Part shown: positions 16,874-25,660 of the stretch, in pieces | How positions within the stretch are numbered: the first letter of the stretch is position 1 | Layout of the letters: every line of letters begins with the position of its first letter | IMG/VR virus record: IMGVR_UViG_3300023184_000038 | Location: 79,666-143,665 of that record | Reading direction: 5' to 3' (one strand) | Length of the DNA stretch: 64,000 nucleotides | Source: a virus | The notes under the pieces: model-generated | What the model was told of the DNA's origin: nothing | The model's input: only the letters and a program-made list of their open reading frames with translations | The model's database searches: none | Made by a program: the position numbers and the translations under genes

Positions 16874-18468
16874 TGTTCATCCTTCATCAGGAACCCTAGT
16901 TTTTTCATGGCTGTCAGATAGGCTCTCCACAATTTATCAGGCCAACCGGTTGGTCGTTCGTAAGTCTTTCCGTCTACGGTTGCACGTTTTGGTAAAGGGC
17001 CAATATCTTGCACTGGATCTCCTGATTTACCCCAGGGCTTGTCGGTTGCTGCAACTGCCAGTGCTGGCAATTGACCAGACATAGCCTTCTCTCTAAGGTC
17101 TTCTATACCATCTATTGTTGCTTTTATATCTACTTTTAAATCGGCATCAGTAGTATCTAGTCCAAAATAACGCACAAGTATAGGCAACTGTTTTTTAATT
17201 ATATCAACATCTTCTTTTGATATAAATCCAGCTGCTACAGCCTGTCCAACTGTACCTGCCTGCCCGGCTCCGCCTTCAGGTCCTCCGCCAGGCACACCGC
17301 CTTCAGGTCCTCCGCCAGGCACACCGCCTTCAGGTCCTCCGCCAGGCACACCGCCTTCAGGTCCTCCGGGAGGTTTATCTTCTGGTTTTTCTTCTTTGTT
17401 ATTCCACCAGTCCCATAATGCTTTACCACCTTCATATGCTCCCCATAAGCCTAATCCCACGCTTCCAGCTTTTCCTAACTTACCAAGACCACTACCAATA
17501 CTACGCATTGGATTACGGGCAGCAGCTGCTGCGGTCCGTCTAGCAGTTGATTGAGCTGTAATTGCTGCCCTTCTAGCTGCCTGGGCTGCTCTATTCCTAG
17601 CGCCGGGACTGCCACCTCGGACTAGTCTACCAAGTCCCCGAACTAACGGAGCAATAAATTCATTTAATTGTTCTGGCTTATTTTCAATTAAAATAGTAAA
17701 AATTCTAATTTGTTCAGCAGGTGAAAATTCATGTAGATTTTCAGATATCAGCCTACGTTTGAGAGTATTTCTACTTTCTGTTGTTACCTTATATTTTTTA
17801 AGAATATTGTTTAATTGAGTCAATGCAGTAGTTAAATCAGCGGCAGGGCCGATATCTTTATCTGCATTTCCTGATTTACCCCTAAGATTGCCCGCTGCTG
17901 CAGCACCTGCTGCACCACCTGCAGTATTTGCACCCGCCTCGGCATCCATTCTATCAGCAATTCGTTCAGCTTGTGCTGCTGCGTCCGGTGCTTGATTTGC
18001 TGTAGTTGATGAATCAGTAGAAGAGTTTCCTGCTTGATTTGGTGTATCTGAGGAATCAGTAGAAGAGTTTCCTGCTTGATTTGGTGTATCTGGGTAAGGT
18101 TCAAACTTGTAAGGGGCAGAGTCAGTGCCGGGCCCAGGATCTTTACCGGCTTGGTTAGTTCCCGAAACACCGCGGCTAGTACCAAACGTTCCAAAATTAG
18201 AAGAAGCATTGTTAGGAGATGTGCTAAATATTGGTTCATCTGGCTTTCCACCAACTACACTCTTAACTGTATTCAAGTTGCTTGTACCAACGTTTAGTTC
18301 TTTTGCTTTTGCTTGATCGTCGGGGTCTTTAAAATAACTTAGTGGAGGCTTTTCACCGGGCATTCTGGCTAAAATATACGGATCTTTACGGTCTGCATTA
18401 CCCAACCATTTTTCTTGTTCGGGAGTAGGAGTCCATTCTTCCCGCAAAATTAATTCATTTATTTTCAT
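16870..18468 (-). CDS. Large low-complexity protein with MKIN N-terminus and amphipathic segment
   Basis: 532 aa, starting MKINELILREE, where LREE could be a prohead-protease cut site. Residues 120-160 hold imperfect repeats of NQAGNSSTDSS. Residues 280-350 are Ala/Arg-rich, then a glycine-patterned stretch (GSGLGKLGKAGSVGLGLWG) resembling membrane-active peptides. Residues 365-395 repeat GGVPGGGPE. The C-terminal 120 residues are more globular. It could be an ejected or internal head protein that interacts with membrane or DNA; this is inference. A late-type promoter box lies just upstream. Confidence 0.72.
   Translation of the reverse strand: MKINELILREEWTPTPEQEKWLGNADRKDPYILARMPGEKPPLSYFKDPDDQAKAKELNVGTSNLNTVKSVVGGKPDEPIFSTSPNNASSNFGTFGTSRGVSGTNQAGKDPGPGTDSAPYKFEPYPDTPNQAGNSSTDSSDTPNQAGNSSTDSSTTANQAPDAAAQAERIADRMDAEAGANTAGGAAGAAAAGNLRGKSGNADKDIGPAADLTTALTQLNNILKKYKVTTESRNTLKRRLISENLHEFSPAEQIRIFTILIENKPEQLNEFIAPLVRGLGRLVRGGSPGARNRAAQAARRAAITAQSTARRTAAAAARNPMRSIGSGLGKLGKAGSVGLGLWGAYEGGKALWDWWNNKEEKPEDKPPGGPEGGVPGGGPEGGVPGGGPEGGVPGGGPEGGAGQAGTVGQAVAAGFISKEDVDIIKKQLPILVRYFGLDTTDADLKVDIKATIDGIEDLREKAMSGQLPALAVAATDKPWGKSGDPVQDIGPLPKRATVDGKTYERPTGWPDKLWRAYLTAMKKLGFLMKDEQ
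17274..17368 (-). repeat. 27-bp tandem repeat, 3.5 copies
   Basis: Perfect 27-bp units at 17274, 17301 and 17328 plus a partial fourth copy encode the GGVPGGGPE repeats of the 532-aa protein. High GC compared with its surroundings. Confidence 0.92.
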
Positions 18469-18487
18469 TTTAGTTTACCTTGTTTAG

Positions 18488-18496
18488 TATTTATCA
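18488..18496 (-). promoter_or_regulatory. Late-type promoter box TGATAAATA
   Basis: On the minus strand TGATAAATA stands 20-28 nt before the MKINELIL start codon, with AAGG in between. Its first three bases are the stop codon of the upstream gene. Confidence 0.5.
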
Positions 18497-20035
18497 ATGC
18501 CTTAACAATAGAGTACTTAATACACCTGGATCGTTTGCACTAACATCCCCTTCACCGGGAGCAACAATAACATTGTACTTCATGCCAGTTGGAATTGAAT
18601 TTCTTTTGGACATGTATTCAGTATAACTTAATATACTTGATGCACTAATGCCGTATTCGTTTGCAATACGTTGTTTCATTTGAGCAAGAGCCTCAGGACT
18701 AGCAGGTTGCCATGCACCATCTGATGTCTTTTTCAAGTTACCCTTTTCATCCTTAGCCAACAAGTCATAAAATAGTTTTTCAGGCACTATACGACTATTC
18801 TTAGTTTTATCTAAGTTTGGATCTTGTGCCTTAATTTGTTTCTCTTGTGTAGTATTAGCACCTTCACTCCAATTGATAATAAAGTTAGGCGGCTTATTAG
18901 CCAATGCTGCTCCGGCCATCTTAGTGTAAGCATAGAATCTAACATCAGGATGTTTAGCAGCCATTTTCAATGCTAAATCTAAGTATTCTGGACTAAAGAA
19001 GTCACCAGCATCATGCCAGCGAACTGTTGTTTGCCAACCATTAGGGAATTTCTTATCACCCTTTGCTGCTGCTTGTGCCTCAACAGAGATTTCATTGCTT
19101 AGTTGATTAAAGAAACCATCTGGATCATTCAATAGATATGTTAGTATTCTTCCGTCACTTTGCCATGCTGCCTTAAATTGAATCTTACCGCCCTTCATGG
19201 CAAAGCACTCTACTTTACAAGAGCCAGCACCGGGACAAGTATTAACAACGATTAACTTATTGGTTTGTTCATCTAGTGCAATTCCTACTAATGCTGCGAA
19301 TCCAACATTAAAAAATTGTTCAAACTCTCCATTACTATGCTTCATCTTTTCATTTTGCTTTAGTAACGCTTTGGGACGAATTGCCAATGTTTGTTTAATT
19401 TTATCCTCATCATATGTTTGACCATCTGGACTTAAGTATGTAACTACACTACTACGATGGATGTAAGGCATTTTGTATTTGTCTGTTTTAGTTTTACCAG
19501 TAGTATACTTTTCGTTGCCTTTCTTATCTACTTTGATATTACCTGCTTTATCTAAGTCGGGTGTGCCAACGATACGTTTCATGTAGTCTTGAAACTCTTG
19601 GCTATCTAAATCACGAGTTTGTGCTGGCAGTTTGGTTGCTTCGTCTACATCTTTATACACACTACCTGCTTTATGTGCTGCATCAGTATAAGTACCGTGT
19701 AGTTTTTGTAACTGAGATAATGCTTTAGGTCCGTGAGTTTTTAAAATTTCAGCATATGCTTTGTCAGATGCTGCTTTGTTCGGGACTCTACCACCGCCGC
19801 CGTGATTTAAATAGGCTTTATGATATGCTGTCTTAGCATCAGATTCATTGATCTGTCCTAATCCAGATAGTTTACGAATTCTATCTAAGTGTTCTTGGCC
19901 TTCCGCCACACCTTCTTCTTCATCTGGCATATCACTTGCACTAGCAACAAATTGTTGGGGAGTCATAATTTTTATTCCCGATGGTGCGCCTGCTAAATTA
20001 GAATTAGTTGACTCTAATATATCATTTATTTTCAT
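18494..20035 (-). CDS. MKIN-tagged protein with GP88-like domain
   Basis: 513 aa from the ATG at 20035, which has a GGAG ribosome site; an ATG at 20068 would add 11 residues without one. It starts MKINDILEST and has EEEGVAEGQ near residue 50, again matching the N-terminal tag plus GVAE theme. The C-terminal half contains CPGAGSCKVECFAMKG and a later WHDAGDFFSPEYL ... DVRFYAYTKM segment, which I recognise as the phage GP88-like family (Cys-rich, of unclear enzymatic role). So a possible enzyme appears fused to a head-targeting leader. Confidence 0.78.
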   Translation of the reverse strand: MKINDILESTNSNLAGAPSGIKIMTPQQFVASASDMPDEEEGVAEGQEHLDRIRKLSGLGQINESDAKTAYHKAYLNHGGGGRVPNKAASDKAYAEILKTHGPKALSQLQKLHGTYTDAAHKAGSVYKDVDEATKLPAQTRDLDSQEFQDYMKRIVGTPDLDKAGNIKVDKKGNEKYTTGKTKTDKYKMPYIHRSSVVTYLSPDGQTYDEDKIKQTLAIRPKALLKQNEKMKHSNGEFEQFFNVGFAALVGIALDEQTNKLIVVNTCPGAGSCKVECFAMKGGKIQFKAAWQSDGRILTYLLNDPDGFFNQLSNEISVEAQAAAKGDKKFPNGWQTTVRWHDAGDFFSPEYLDLALKMAAKHPDVRFYAYTKMAGAALANKPPNFIINWSEGANTTQEKQIKAQDPNLDKTKNSRIVPEKLFYDLLAKDEKGNLKKTSDGAWQPASPEALAQMKQRIANEYGISASSILSYTEYMSKRNSIPTGMKYNVIVAPGEGDVSANDPGVLSTLLLRH

Positions 20036-20051
20036 ATGTCTCCGTAAATCA

Positions 20052-20080
20052 TTTACTTTATTAGGCAAATATGCTATAAT
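20052..20080 (+). promoter_or_regulatory. Promoter for the UV endonuclease gene
   Basis: TTTACT (20052-20057) and TATAAT (20075-20080), 17 bp apart, 30 nt before the ATG at 20111. Moderate -35 match. Confidence 0.5.
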
Positions 20081-20086
20081 ATACTA

Positions 20087-20095
20087 TATTTATCA
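20087..20095 (-). promoter_or_regulatory. Late-type promoter box TGATAAATA
   Basis: Minus-strand TGATAAATA about 52 nt before the ATG at 20035. It faces the plus-strand uvsE promoter, so the 75-bp gap is a divergent control region. Confidence 0.5.
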
Positions 20096-20110
20096 CTACT
20101 GGCAATTCTT

Positions 20111-21145
20111 ATGACAAATAATCATATCAAACGTATTGGGTTTGCGTGTAAGTTTTCTGAAGTTAATACTAAAAACTTTGTAGTTAGTGTGCCTGAATTA
20201 AACACGGGCGGCACAACTTTAACTTGGTTAAAACGTCAAAAACAAGAAGTAGCAGAACAAAAATTGTGGGATACTATGGAAAAAAATATAACCCATACTC
20301 ATAATCTTGTAATGAAAGTTGGATCCCTTGTACCGGACCTCAGAATGGTTAGATTAACTAGCGATATGCTAACTGCATATACCCATCCTGATTGGGAATA
20401 TTTTTATAAACGCCATGATGTGATTACCCGTATGGAAGAATTATTCACTAAAGTGGGCAATTCTGCTAGAGAAAATGATGTTAGATTGTCTTTTCATCCG
20501 GGACAATTTACTGTTTTAGCAAGCGCAAGTGATGATATCATAAATAACAGTATTAAAGAGTTTGAATATCATGCGGATATGGCTCGTAGTATGGGGTATG
20601 GTAAACAGTTTCAAGACTTTAAAATCAATGTTCATATTTCAGGTAGACGAGGTCCGCAAGGAATCAAAGATGTAATGAAACGTCTAACCGTAGAAGCTAG
20701 AAATATGATTACTATTGAAAATGATGAAATGACATGGGGAATTGATTCAAGTATGGAATTGATAGATACTTGTGCATTGGTACTAGATATACATCATCAT
20801 TGGATTAAAACTGGAGAATATATTGAAAATAATGATGATCGTATTAAAAGGATTTGTGATAGTTGGCGTGGCGTGCGCCCTGTTATACATTACTCCGTTA
20901 GTCGTGATGACTTACTTGTTGGCCATTCCCGATTACAGCGCCCCGCTCTTTTTCCGTTAATGGAGTCCGGGCATAATAAACAAAAACTTAGAGCACATTC
21001 TGATTTTTATTGGAATGATGCAGTCAATGATTGGGCATTGACTCACTGGCAATGGGCGGATATTGTCTGTGAGAGCAAAGCAAAAAATCTTGCCTCATTT
21101 GCATTATATGAACTACGTAAGGATAAAGAATGTTCAACAAATTAA
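20111..21145 (+). CDS. uvsE: UV DNA damage endonuclease (UVDE/UvsE family)
   Basis: TIM-barrel nuclease that nicks DNA 5' of UV photoproducts without a glycosylase step. 344 aa. Family landmarks in order: RIGFACK at the N-terminus, SFHPGQFTVLAS (metal-ligand His, about residue 120), NVHISGRRG, IENDEMTWG (metal-ligand Glu, about 198), LDIHHHW (about 224) and VIHYSVSRDD (about 260). The metal-binding His/Glu set looks complete. Overlaps the next gene by 16 nt. It would protect phage DNA in sunlit water. Confidence 0.92.
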   Translation: MTNNHIKRIGFACKFSEVNTKNFVVSVPELNTGGTTLTWLKRQKQEVAEQKLWDTMEKNITHTHNLVMKVGSLVPDLRMVRLTSDMLTAYTHPDWEYFYKRHDVITRMEELFTKVGNSARENDVRLSFHPGQFTVLASASDDIINNSIKEFEYHADMARSMGYGKQFQDFKINVHISGRRGPQGIKDVMKRLTVEARNMITIENDEMTWGIDSSMELIDTCALVLDIHHHWIKTGEYIENNDDRIKRICDSWRGVRPVIHYSVSRDDLLVGHSRLQRPALFPLMESGHNKQKLRAHSDFYWNDAVNDWALTHWQWADIVCESKAKNLASFALYELRKDKECSTN

Positions 21146-21591
21146 AAAATATATTTAGTAAATCTAAACCAGTCATCTCTACTGTAGAAACAATTCCTAG
21201 TAGTGTAACTTCAAGTATACCAAAAGAAAAAAGAAAAAGAAAGCCAAAAGAAAAAAAAGAAGAGAAAATTTTAAGTGCTAAAGAATTAGCCACTAGCAAC
21301 GGAGAACCATATGTTAACATTGTTAAAATGGATATTGATCATGATGATATTAATAGTGGTTCTGTAGAATTAGATTTCAATGACAAATTTGTTTTAAACT
21401 TAATTCGTGCAGGTTACAAAATAAAAACTACTGATACTGATAATGATATAGTTGATCGGTGGTGGATTGGACTGTGTAGGGCGACCGTACTGGAAACGTT
21501 TGATCAGGAAATGGGAGATCCAGATAAGAGAAACAGCTATCGTAATGTACGAACTAAAGATTTGGGTGATGGGCGTACAGAAGTCAGTTAA
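21130..21591 (+). CDS. Conserved phage protein of unknown function
   Basis: 153 aa. Residues 34-48 are strongly basic (KEKRKRKPKEKKEEK), then a globular part with LATSNGEPYVNIVKM and VELDFNDKFVLNLIRAGY. I recognise this second part as a type common in T4-like environmental phages, with no known role. A late-gene or structural-accessory role is possible but unsupported. Confidence 0.72.
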   Translation: MFNKLKNIFSKSKPVISTVETIPSSVTSSIPKEKRKRKPKEKKEEKILSAKELATSNGEPYVNIVKMDIDHDDINSGSVELDFNDKFVLNLIRAGYKIKTTDTDNDIVDRWWIGLCRATVLETFDQEMGDPDKRNSYRNVRTKDLGDGRTEVS

Positions 21592-21620
21592 CAATTTGGT
21601 TAAGCACACTAAAAAAGTTG

Positions 21621-21681
21621 TTGACAATAAAGAAAAAACAGTGTATAATACACGCATTGTTAGACAATAGTGTTTAACAAT
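21621..21681 (+). promoter_or_regulatory. Sigma-70 promoter with start-site hairpin
   Basis: Perfect TTGACA (21621-21626) and TATAAT (21644-21649), spacing 17. A 7-bp inverted repeat, ATTGTTA (21656-21662) with TAACAAT (21675-21681), begins right at the expected transcription start. Confidence 0.7.
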
Positions 21682-21706
21682 AAAAAACTTTCTTAAGGAA
21701 AATAAA

Positions 21707-23020
21707 ATGGCAACAGTAAATGCAACCGCTGTAAAAACAGCAACAGCAAAAACAACCGCTAATAAAACTTCACTGACAGTATTGAATGGTCAATCTGTTG
21801 CTGTGGTAATTGCATCGGTACCCTCTGAAAAGACTAAACTAGTGTGGCGTCCAAACCGTCAGAAGGTAAATATTAGTCAATTAGATAATGTCTTGGCTAA
21901 GACTAAATCTCAATTAAAGAACAAAAATGTCGTTGACTTGACTAATGAAATTTCGGGTTACAAGAAGTTTCAAAATATTATTGCTTTCTTAAAGGCAAAC
22001 AACATTAAATTTAAGGTTGTAGACATACCTAAATTTGAGAATCACAAACTCCGTGCTTTAATCATCCCTGAGGAAGTACAACGTCTATTAGATAAACCTC
22101 ATTGTGCTAAAATCAGTAGCGGGTTTGATCCTCGCTTACTAAGCCCTATCTTTATTGTGCGACTGAAGGGCACTAATCAATTGCTGGTTATCGACAGTAT
22201 GCACACATTAACTGTAGTTGGTTCATTTGCAAAAGAAGGTATTTGGGATAACGTTCCTGCAGATTGGCTTGACTTTGAATATCCATGCTGGGTAGTAGAT
22301 ACTGACCAAGAGAGTTTTTCTCTATTGGCTGGTCTCTATCGTAACGGTGAAGGTTCTAAGCCTTGGGACGAATTTGACTATCATCGTGTTCATGTTCGTA
22401 GCTATCGTTTGTATGGGGACAATGGTCTTAATGACAAATACAAACTAGCTGCTGAGAAACAAACTCATTGTGAAAGTGAAGATACGATTCCAATGGCACC
22501 TAATCATCCTCATGCAGGTCGTGCCGGTACGTTGACTCATATCAAGGCTTTGACTAGCTTTACTGATGATGATATGGATAAATTCAAATTCATTATTTCA
22601 ACGAATAACAAATACTGGCATGGTTCAGAAGTGGACTCGCAAGCATTTGGTTTCTATGGTCACTTGTATGCAGGACTAATGAATGGCAACGTGCCTATGA
22701 AGGGTAAAGCGTTTGATGAATTCATGAAGAATATTCATGCTATCGTTAAAACTTTCTTTGTTGGGTTTCCTGAGTTGCGTAGCATCACCGCAGAAACACA
22801 CAAGGCATGGTTGAAGATTCAAGGCAAAGATGCAAAGACTCCACCTTATAACTGTGCATTAGCATTGGTACTTAAAATGTACAAGAAAATGCACGGTAAG
22901 CACTTGGTTACTACTGATGTAAGTGATTTCATTTATACACCAGCACCGGGAATCACGCATGATATCTATGATTCTCTTCCGCTGAATATTCGTCAGAATG
23001 TCGGTAACTACACTCTCTAA
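21707..23020 (+). CDS. ParB/Srx-like phage protein (tentative)
   Basis: 437 aa. The N-terminal 30 residues are Ala/Thr/Lys-rich and probably disordered. Around residue 165, LLVIDSMHTLTVV resembles the ParB-like (V..GxHR) nucleotide-binding motif, preceded by IIPEEVQRLLDKP, which fits the usual ParB N-domain layout. It has its own strong promoter and a TAAGGA ribosome site, which suggests high expression. DNA binding or partition-like activity is inference; the match is weak. Confidence 0.6.
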   Translation: MATVNATAVKTATAKTTANKTSLTVLNGQSVAVVIASVPSEKTKLVWRPNRQKVNISQLDNVLAKTKSQLKNKNVVDLTNEISGYKKFQNIIAFLKANNIKFKVVDIPKFENHKLRALIIPEEVQRLLDKPHCAKISSGFDPRLLSPIFIVRLKGTNQLLVIDSMHTLTVVGSFAKEGIWDNVPADWLDFEYPCWVVDTDQESFSLLAGLYRNGEGSKPWDEFDYHRVHVRSYRLYGDNGLNDKYKLAAEKQTHCESEDTIPMAPNHPHAGRAGTLTHIKALTSFTDDDMDKFKFIISTNNKYWHGSEVDSQAFGFYGHLYAGLMNGNVPMKGKAFDEFMKNIHAIVKTFFVGFPELRSITAETHKAWLKIQGKDAKTPPYNCALALVLKMYKKMHGKHLVTTDVSDFIYTPAPGITHDIYDSLPLNIRQNVGNYTL

Positions 23021-23450
23021 TCACGGGTGGTTCTATAACATTATCCAAGCACAAACTCTTGTGCTTGGATATGGTATTACACTCAGGGATCTACCCGTTG
23101 ACAGATTGTTAGAATATTCTAACCACGTTGCGGCTGCACAACAGTTTTGTAATTTATATTATGGTGATGTTCATCAGATTAAAGATTTAGAACGATACGT
23201 TAAAAAACAATGGGCAGAATATAGACTTGAACTAAGCAATGATAAACTAGAATGGTTAGATCCAGTACATGGAATTAACCTCAAGGATCTAGAAAATTTT
23301 GTTGCTGATAGAATCATCAATTACCCATATGACACTATCAGAAAAGTAAAGTCAAAGTTTCTCCCGTTTACTATTAATAACCCACTACTGTTCTCTAACA
23401 TCAATTCCAATCCTGATATGTTTTTGGAAGAGGTCAAGTTGACAAAATAA
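22998..23450 (+). CDS. Unknown protein
   Basis: 150 aa, mostly helical. Its start overlaps the ParB-like gene by 23 nt, and no later ATG is available near the stop of that gene. No motif recognised. Likely same transcript as the upstream gene. Confidence 0.7.
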   Translation: MSVTTLSNHGWFYNIIQAQTLVLGYGITLRDLPVDRLLEYSNHVAAAQQFCNLYYGDVHQIKDLERYVKKQWAEYRLELSNDKLEWLDPVHGINLKDLENFVADRIINYPYDTIRKVKSKFLPFTINNPLLFSNINSNPDMFLEEVKLTK

Positions 23451-23467
23451 TTTTATTATGCTATACT
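23439..23467 (+). promoter_or_regulatory. Sigma-70 promoter giving a probable leaderless mRNA
   Basis: TTGACA (23439-23444) and TATACT (23462-23467), 17 bp apart. The ATG of the RNase H gene is at 23474, where transcription should start, and no ribosome site is present. Confidence 0.65.
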
Positions 23468-23473
23468 ACTGAT

Positions 23474-24469
23474 ATGAAATACGCACTAATAGATACCGCA
23501 AATACCTTCTTCCGTGCTAGGCACATTGCATCACGCAATAGTACTGCGGAAGAAAAAGTAGCGATGGCCTTACATCTTACATTGGCTAGCACAAATCAAA
23601 TTGTGCGTAAGTTCCAAATTGACCATGTGGCTTTTTTATTGGAGGGAAAATCGTGGAGAAAATCCTACTATGCTCCGTATAAAAGGAATCGTGTTGTAGA
23701 TACAATGTCTCAAACAGAGGCAGAGGTTGAAGAAAACACCATGTTTTGGCAAACATATGACACCTTCACGACCTGGCTCAAAGAGAAGACAAACACAAGT
23801 GTCTTGCGTGATCCAAACGCTGAGGCTGATGACTTGATTGCACGTTTTATACACTTGCATCCAGAAGATGAACATTTCATTATCAGTAGCGATACTGACT
23901 TTCTACAATTAATTGGTCCAAACGTAAAACAGTACAACGGTATTACAAATGAATTAATTACACTTGAGGGCTACCTGAAGGATAATGGTAAGCCTGTATT
24001 AAATAAAGAAAAGAAACCTAAACTACTTGAGGATCCACAATATATACTATTCCGGAAATGCATGAGGGGAGATTCAACCGACAATGTGTTCAGTGCTTTT
24101 CCCGGGGTGCGTGAGAAAGGTAGCAAAAATAAAGTTGGATTGATTGAGGCATACGCTGATAGAACTAAGCAAGGCTATGCGTGGAACAATATGCAATTGC
24201 AGCATTGGCAGGACCACAATGGTGTGGAACACCGTGTGCGTGACGACTATGAACGAAATCGCAAATTAATTGATCTTACCGCTCAACCCGATGATATTAA
24301 ACTGTCAGTAGATACAAACATTCGTGAAGGTGTTCGTAGAACTACTACCCCGCAAGTTGGTATTCACTTGATGAAGTTTGCTGGAAAATATGAATTGAAT
24401 AAAATTGCTGATAATGCTGATACCTATGCAAGGTGGCTTAATAGCCCATATCAAGGAGTACTAAAATGA
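23474..24469 (+). CDS. rnh: T4 RNase H-like 5'-3' exonuclease (FEN/PIN fold)
   Basis: Removes RNA primers and 5' flaps at the lagging strand. 331 aa (T4 RNase H is 305). Metal-binding acidic residues are visible: Asp in LIDTANTFFRAR at the start, EADDLIARF and SSDTDFLQL around residues 117-141, and the GDSTDNVF helix-loop near 199. A good -35/-10 pair lies directly against the start codon, so translation may be leaderless. Confidence 0.9.
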   Translation: MKYALIDTANTFFRARHIASRNSTAEEKVAMALHLTLASTNQIVRKFQIDHVAFLLEGKSWRKSYYAPYKRNRVVDTMSQTEAEVEENTMFWQTYDTFTTWLKEKTNTSVLRDPNAEADDLIARFIHLHPEDEHFIISSDTDFLQLIGPNVKQYNGITNELITLEGYLKDNGKPVLNKEKKPKLLEDPQYILFRKCMRGDSTDNVFSAFPGVREKGSKNKVGLIEAYADRTKQGYAWNNMQLQHWQDHNGVEHRVRDDYERNRKLIDLTAQPDDIKLSVDTNIREGVRRTTTPQVGIHLMKFAGKYELNKIADNADTYARWLNSPYQGVLK

Positions 24470-24485
24470 TTTTTGTAGTGGAAGC

Positions 24486-24731
24486 ATGAACGAAGTACAG
24501 TACAAAGCACATGAAGAATGGGCCAAGCAGAGAGTAGAAATTGCCGAGCGTGAGACAGATCAGGCTTTGCATTTGGTTGCAATGGCGCATTTGAATTTAA
24601 TACAACATCTCAATTACGGGTTTGACCCAAAGACTGCACATAGCACCTTGATCAGTGTGGGTCAAATATACCCTAAACTAAAAGTAAAGATGGATGAATT
24701 AACTTGGGAATTAGAGAATAAAAACGTTTGA
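24486..24731 (+). CDS. Small helical protein, unknown
   Basis: 81 aa, long amphipathic helices, rich in Ala/Glu/His. It follows the RNase H gene by 16 nt with GTGGAAG before the ATG. No family recognised. Confidence 0.68.
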   Translation: MNEVQYKAHEEWAKQRVEIAERETDQALHLVAMAHLNLIQHLNYGFDPKTAHSTLISVGQIYPKLKVKMDELTWELENKNV

Positions 24732-24762
24732 TATTGGCACAAGATAATTTGACCAAACTTCT

Positions 24763-24790
24763 TGTTTTATATCCTAAAATGATATATAAT
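24763..24790 (+). promoter_or_regulatory. Possible promoter upstream of the ATC-start gene
   Basis: TTGTTT (24763-24768) and TATAAT (24785-24790), 16 bp apart. The -10 is perfect and the -35 weak. An AAGGAG ribosome site lies downstream at 24804-24809. Confidence 0.5.
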
Positions 24791-24816
24791 AGTAGAATAT
24801 TATAAGGAGAACTATC

Positions 24817-25659
24817 ATCGCACAACATACACACTACTGGAGTTGCAGTCCTTTTGCAGATTGGATTCGTGGTACTAAAAAACTTAGTTCCGGAACAACC
24901 GAAGAATGGGATAACTGGACAACTCGGGCTCAAATAAAACACAATTTTCGCTACTGGTTGGCTGAGGAAGCACTTGGACATATCCAAGATTTTGTAACAT
25001 GGCCTGTAAGGACTCTATATGATATCAAATACTACATTAACAACCGTTGGGTTACTCGTACTAATAGTCTTACCGCTCATCCCCGGGATATTAAGCCGGG
25101 TAAATGGCAGGACGTGGGGAACCGCTTTTTGCCTTGCCTATTCAATGAGTTGGTGGATTTTGTTGAGATAGAAACTGCATGGAGCCACATTGCTTGGGGT
25201 AGTAAAGAAGATCGTGCTAAATATAATCCTCCATTCTATGCTACGGGTTGGTTCCGTTGGAGAACATGGCGTAGTCCTCAAGCCGGACTAGATCATCTTG
25301 ATTGGGCAATGACACTTACTAATGTAGAATGGTTAGCCGAAGATAAAAAAGGTGAGGCAGTGCTAACCAGTCAGGCAATTTCAGCAAAAGAAATCAAAGA
25401 ACTTTATATATGGTGGACCACTGTATATCACAATCGTCCAGATCCTATGGATGCAAGTGGTTGGAGTGATCACTGTGAAGCCATGCGGTTGAAATTTCCC
25501 GGCAGTTTCTTTTCCAGTTTAAACAGTAAAGATCCAGAAGATAAAAAAGCCAGTGATAAAGCGCATAAACTTATGCAAAAAATTGAAAAAGCCTACGAAA
25601 AAGAAGATACTGAAATGCTGATTCGTTTAATTAAAGCCAGAGATAGTTTGTGGACTTGA
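24817..25659 (+). CDS. Conserved phage protein with probable ATC start codon
   Basis: About 280 aa if started at ATC 24817. The frame is open back to a stop at 24793, with no ATG, GTG or TTG before a TTG at 24958. The residues encoded before 24958 (HYWSCSPFADWIRGTKK and onward) look fully protein-like, match my recollection of the N-terminus of a conserved phage family, and sit 7 nt behind a perfect AAGGAG. ATC is therefore the best start (24814 ATC is the alternative). The protein is Trp-rich with LYDIKYYINNRW in the middle. Function unknown. Confidence 0.75.
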   Translation: MAQHTHYWSCSPFADWIRGTKKLSSGTTEEWDNWTTRAQIKHNFRYWLAEEALGHIQDFVTWPVRTLYDIKYYINNRWVTRTNSLTAHPRDIKPGKWQDVGNRFLPCLFNELVDFVEIETAWSHIAWGSKEDRAKYNPPFYATGWFRWRTWRSPQAGLDHLDWAMTLTNVEWLAEDKKGEAVLTSQAISAKEIKELYIWWTTVYHNRPDPMDASGWSDHCEAMRLKFPGSFFSSLNSKDPEDKKASDKAHKLMQKIEKAYEKEDTEMLIRLIKARDSLWT

Positions 25660-25660
25660 T

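Noticed and set aside
17832-18254. 140-aa minus-strand frame overlapping the 532-aa protein
   Set aside because: Different frame of the same low-complexity repeats, Leu/Gln-biased, without ribosome site.
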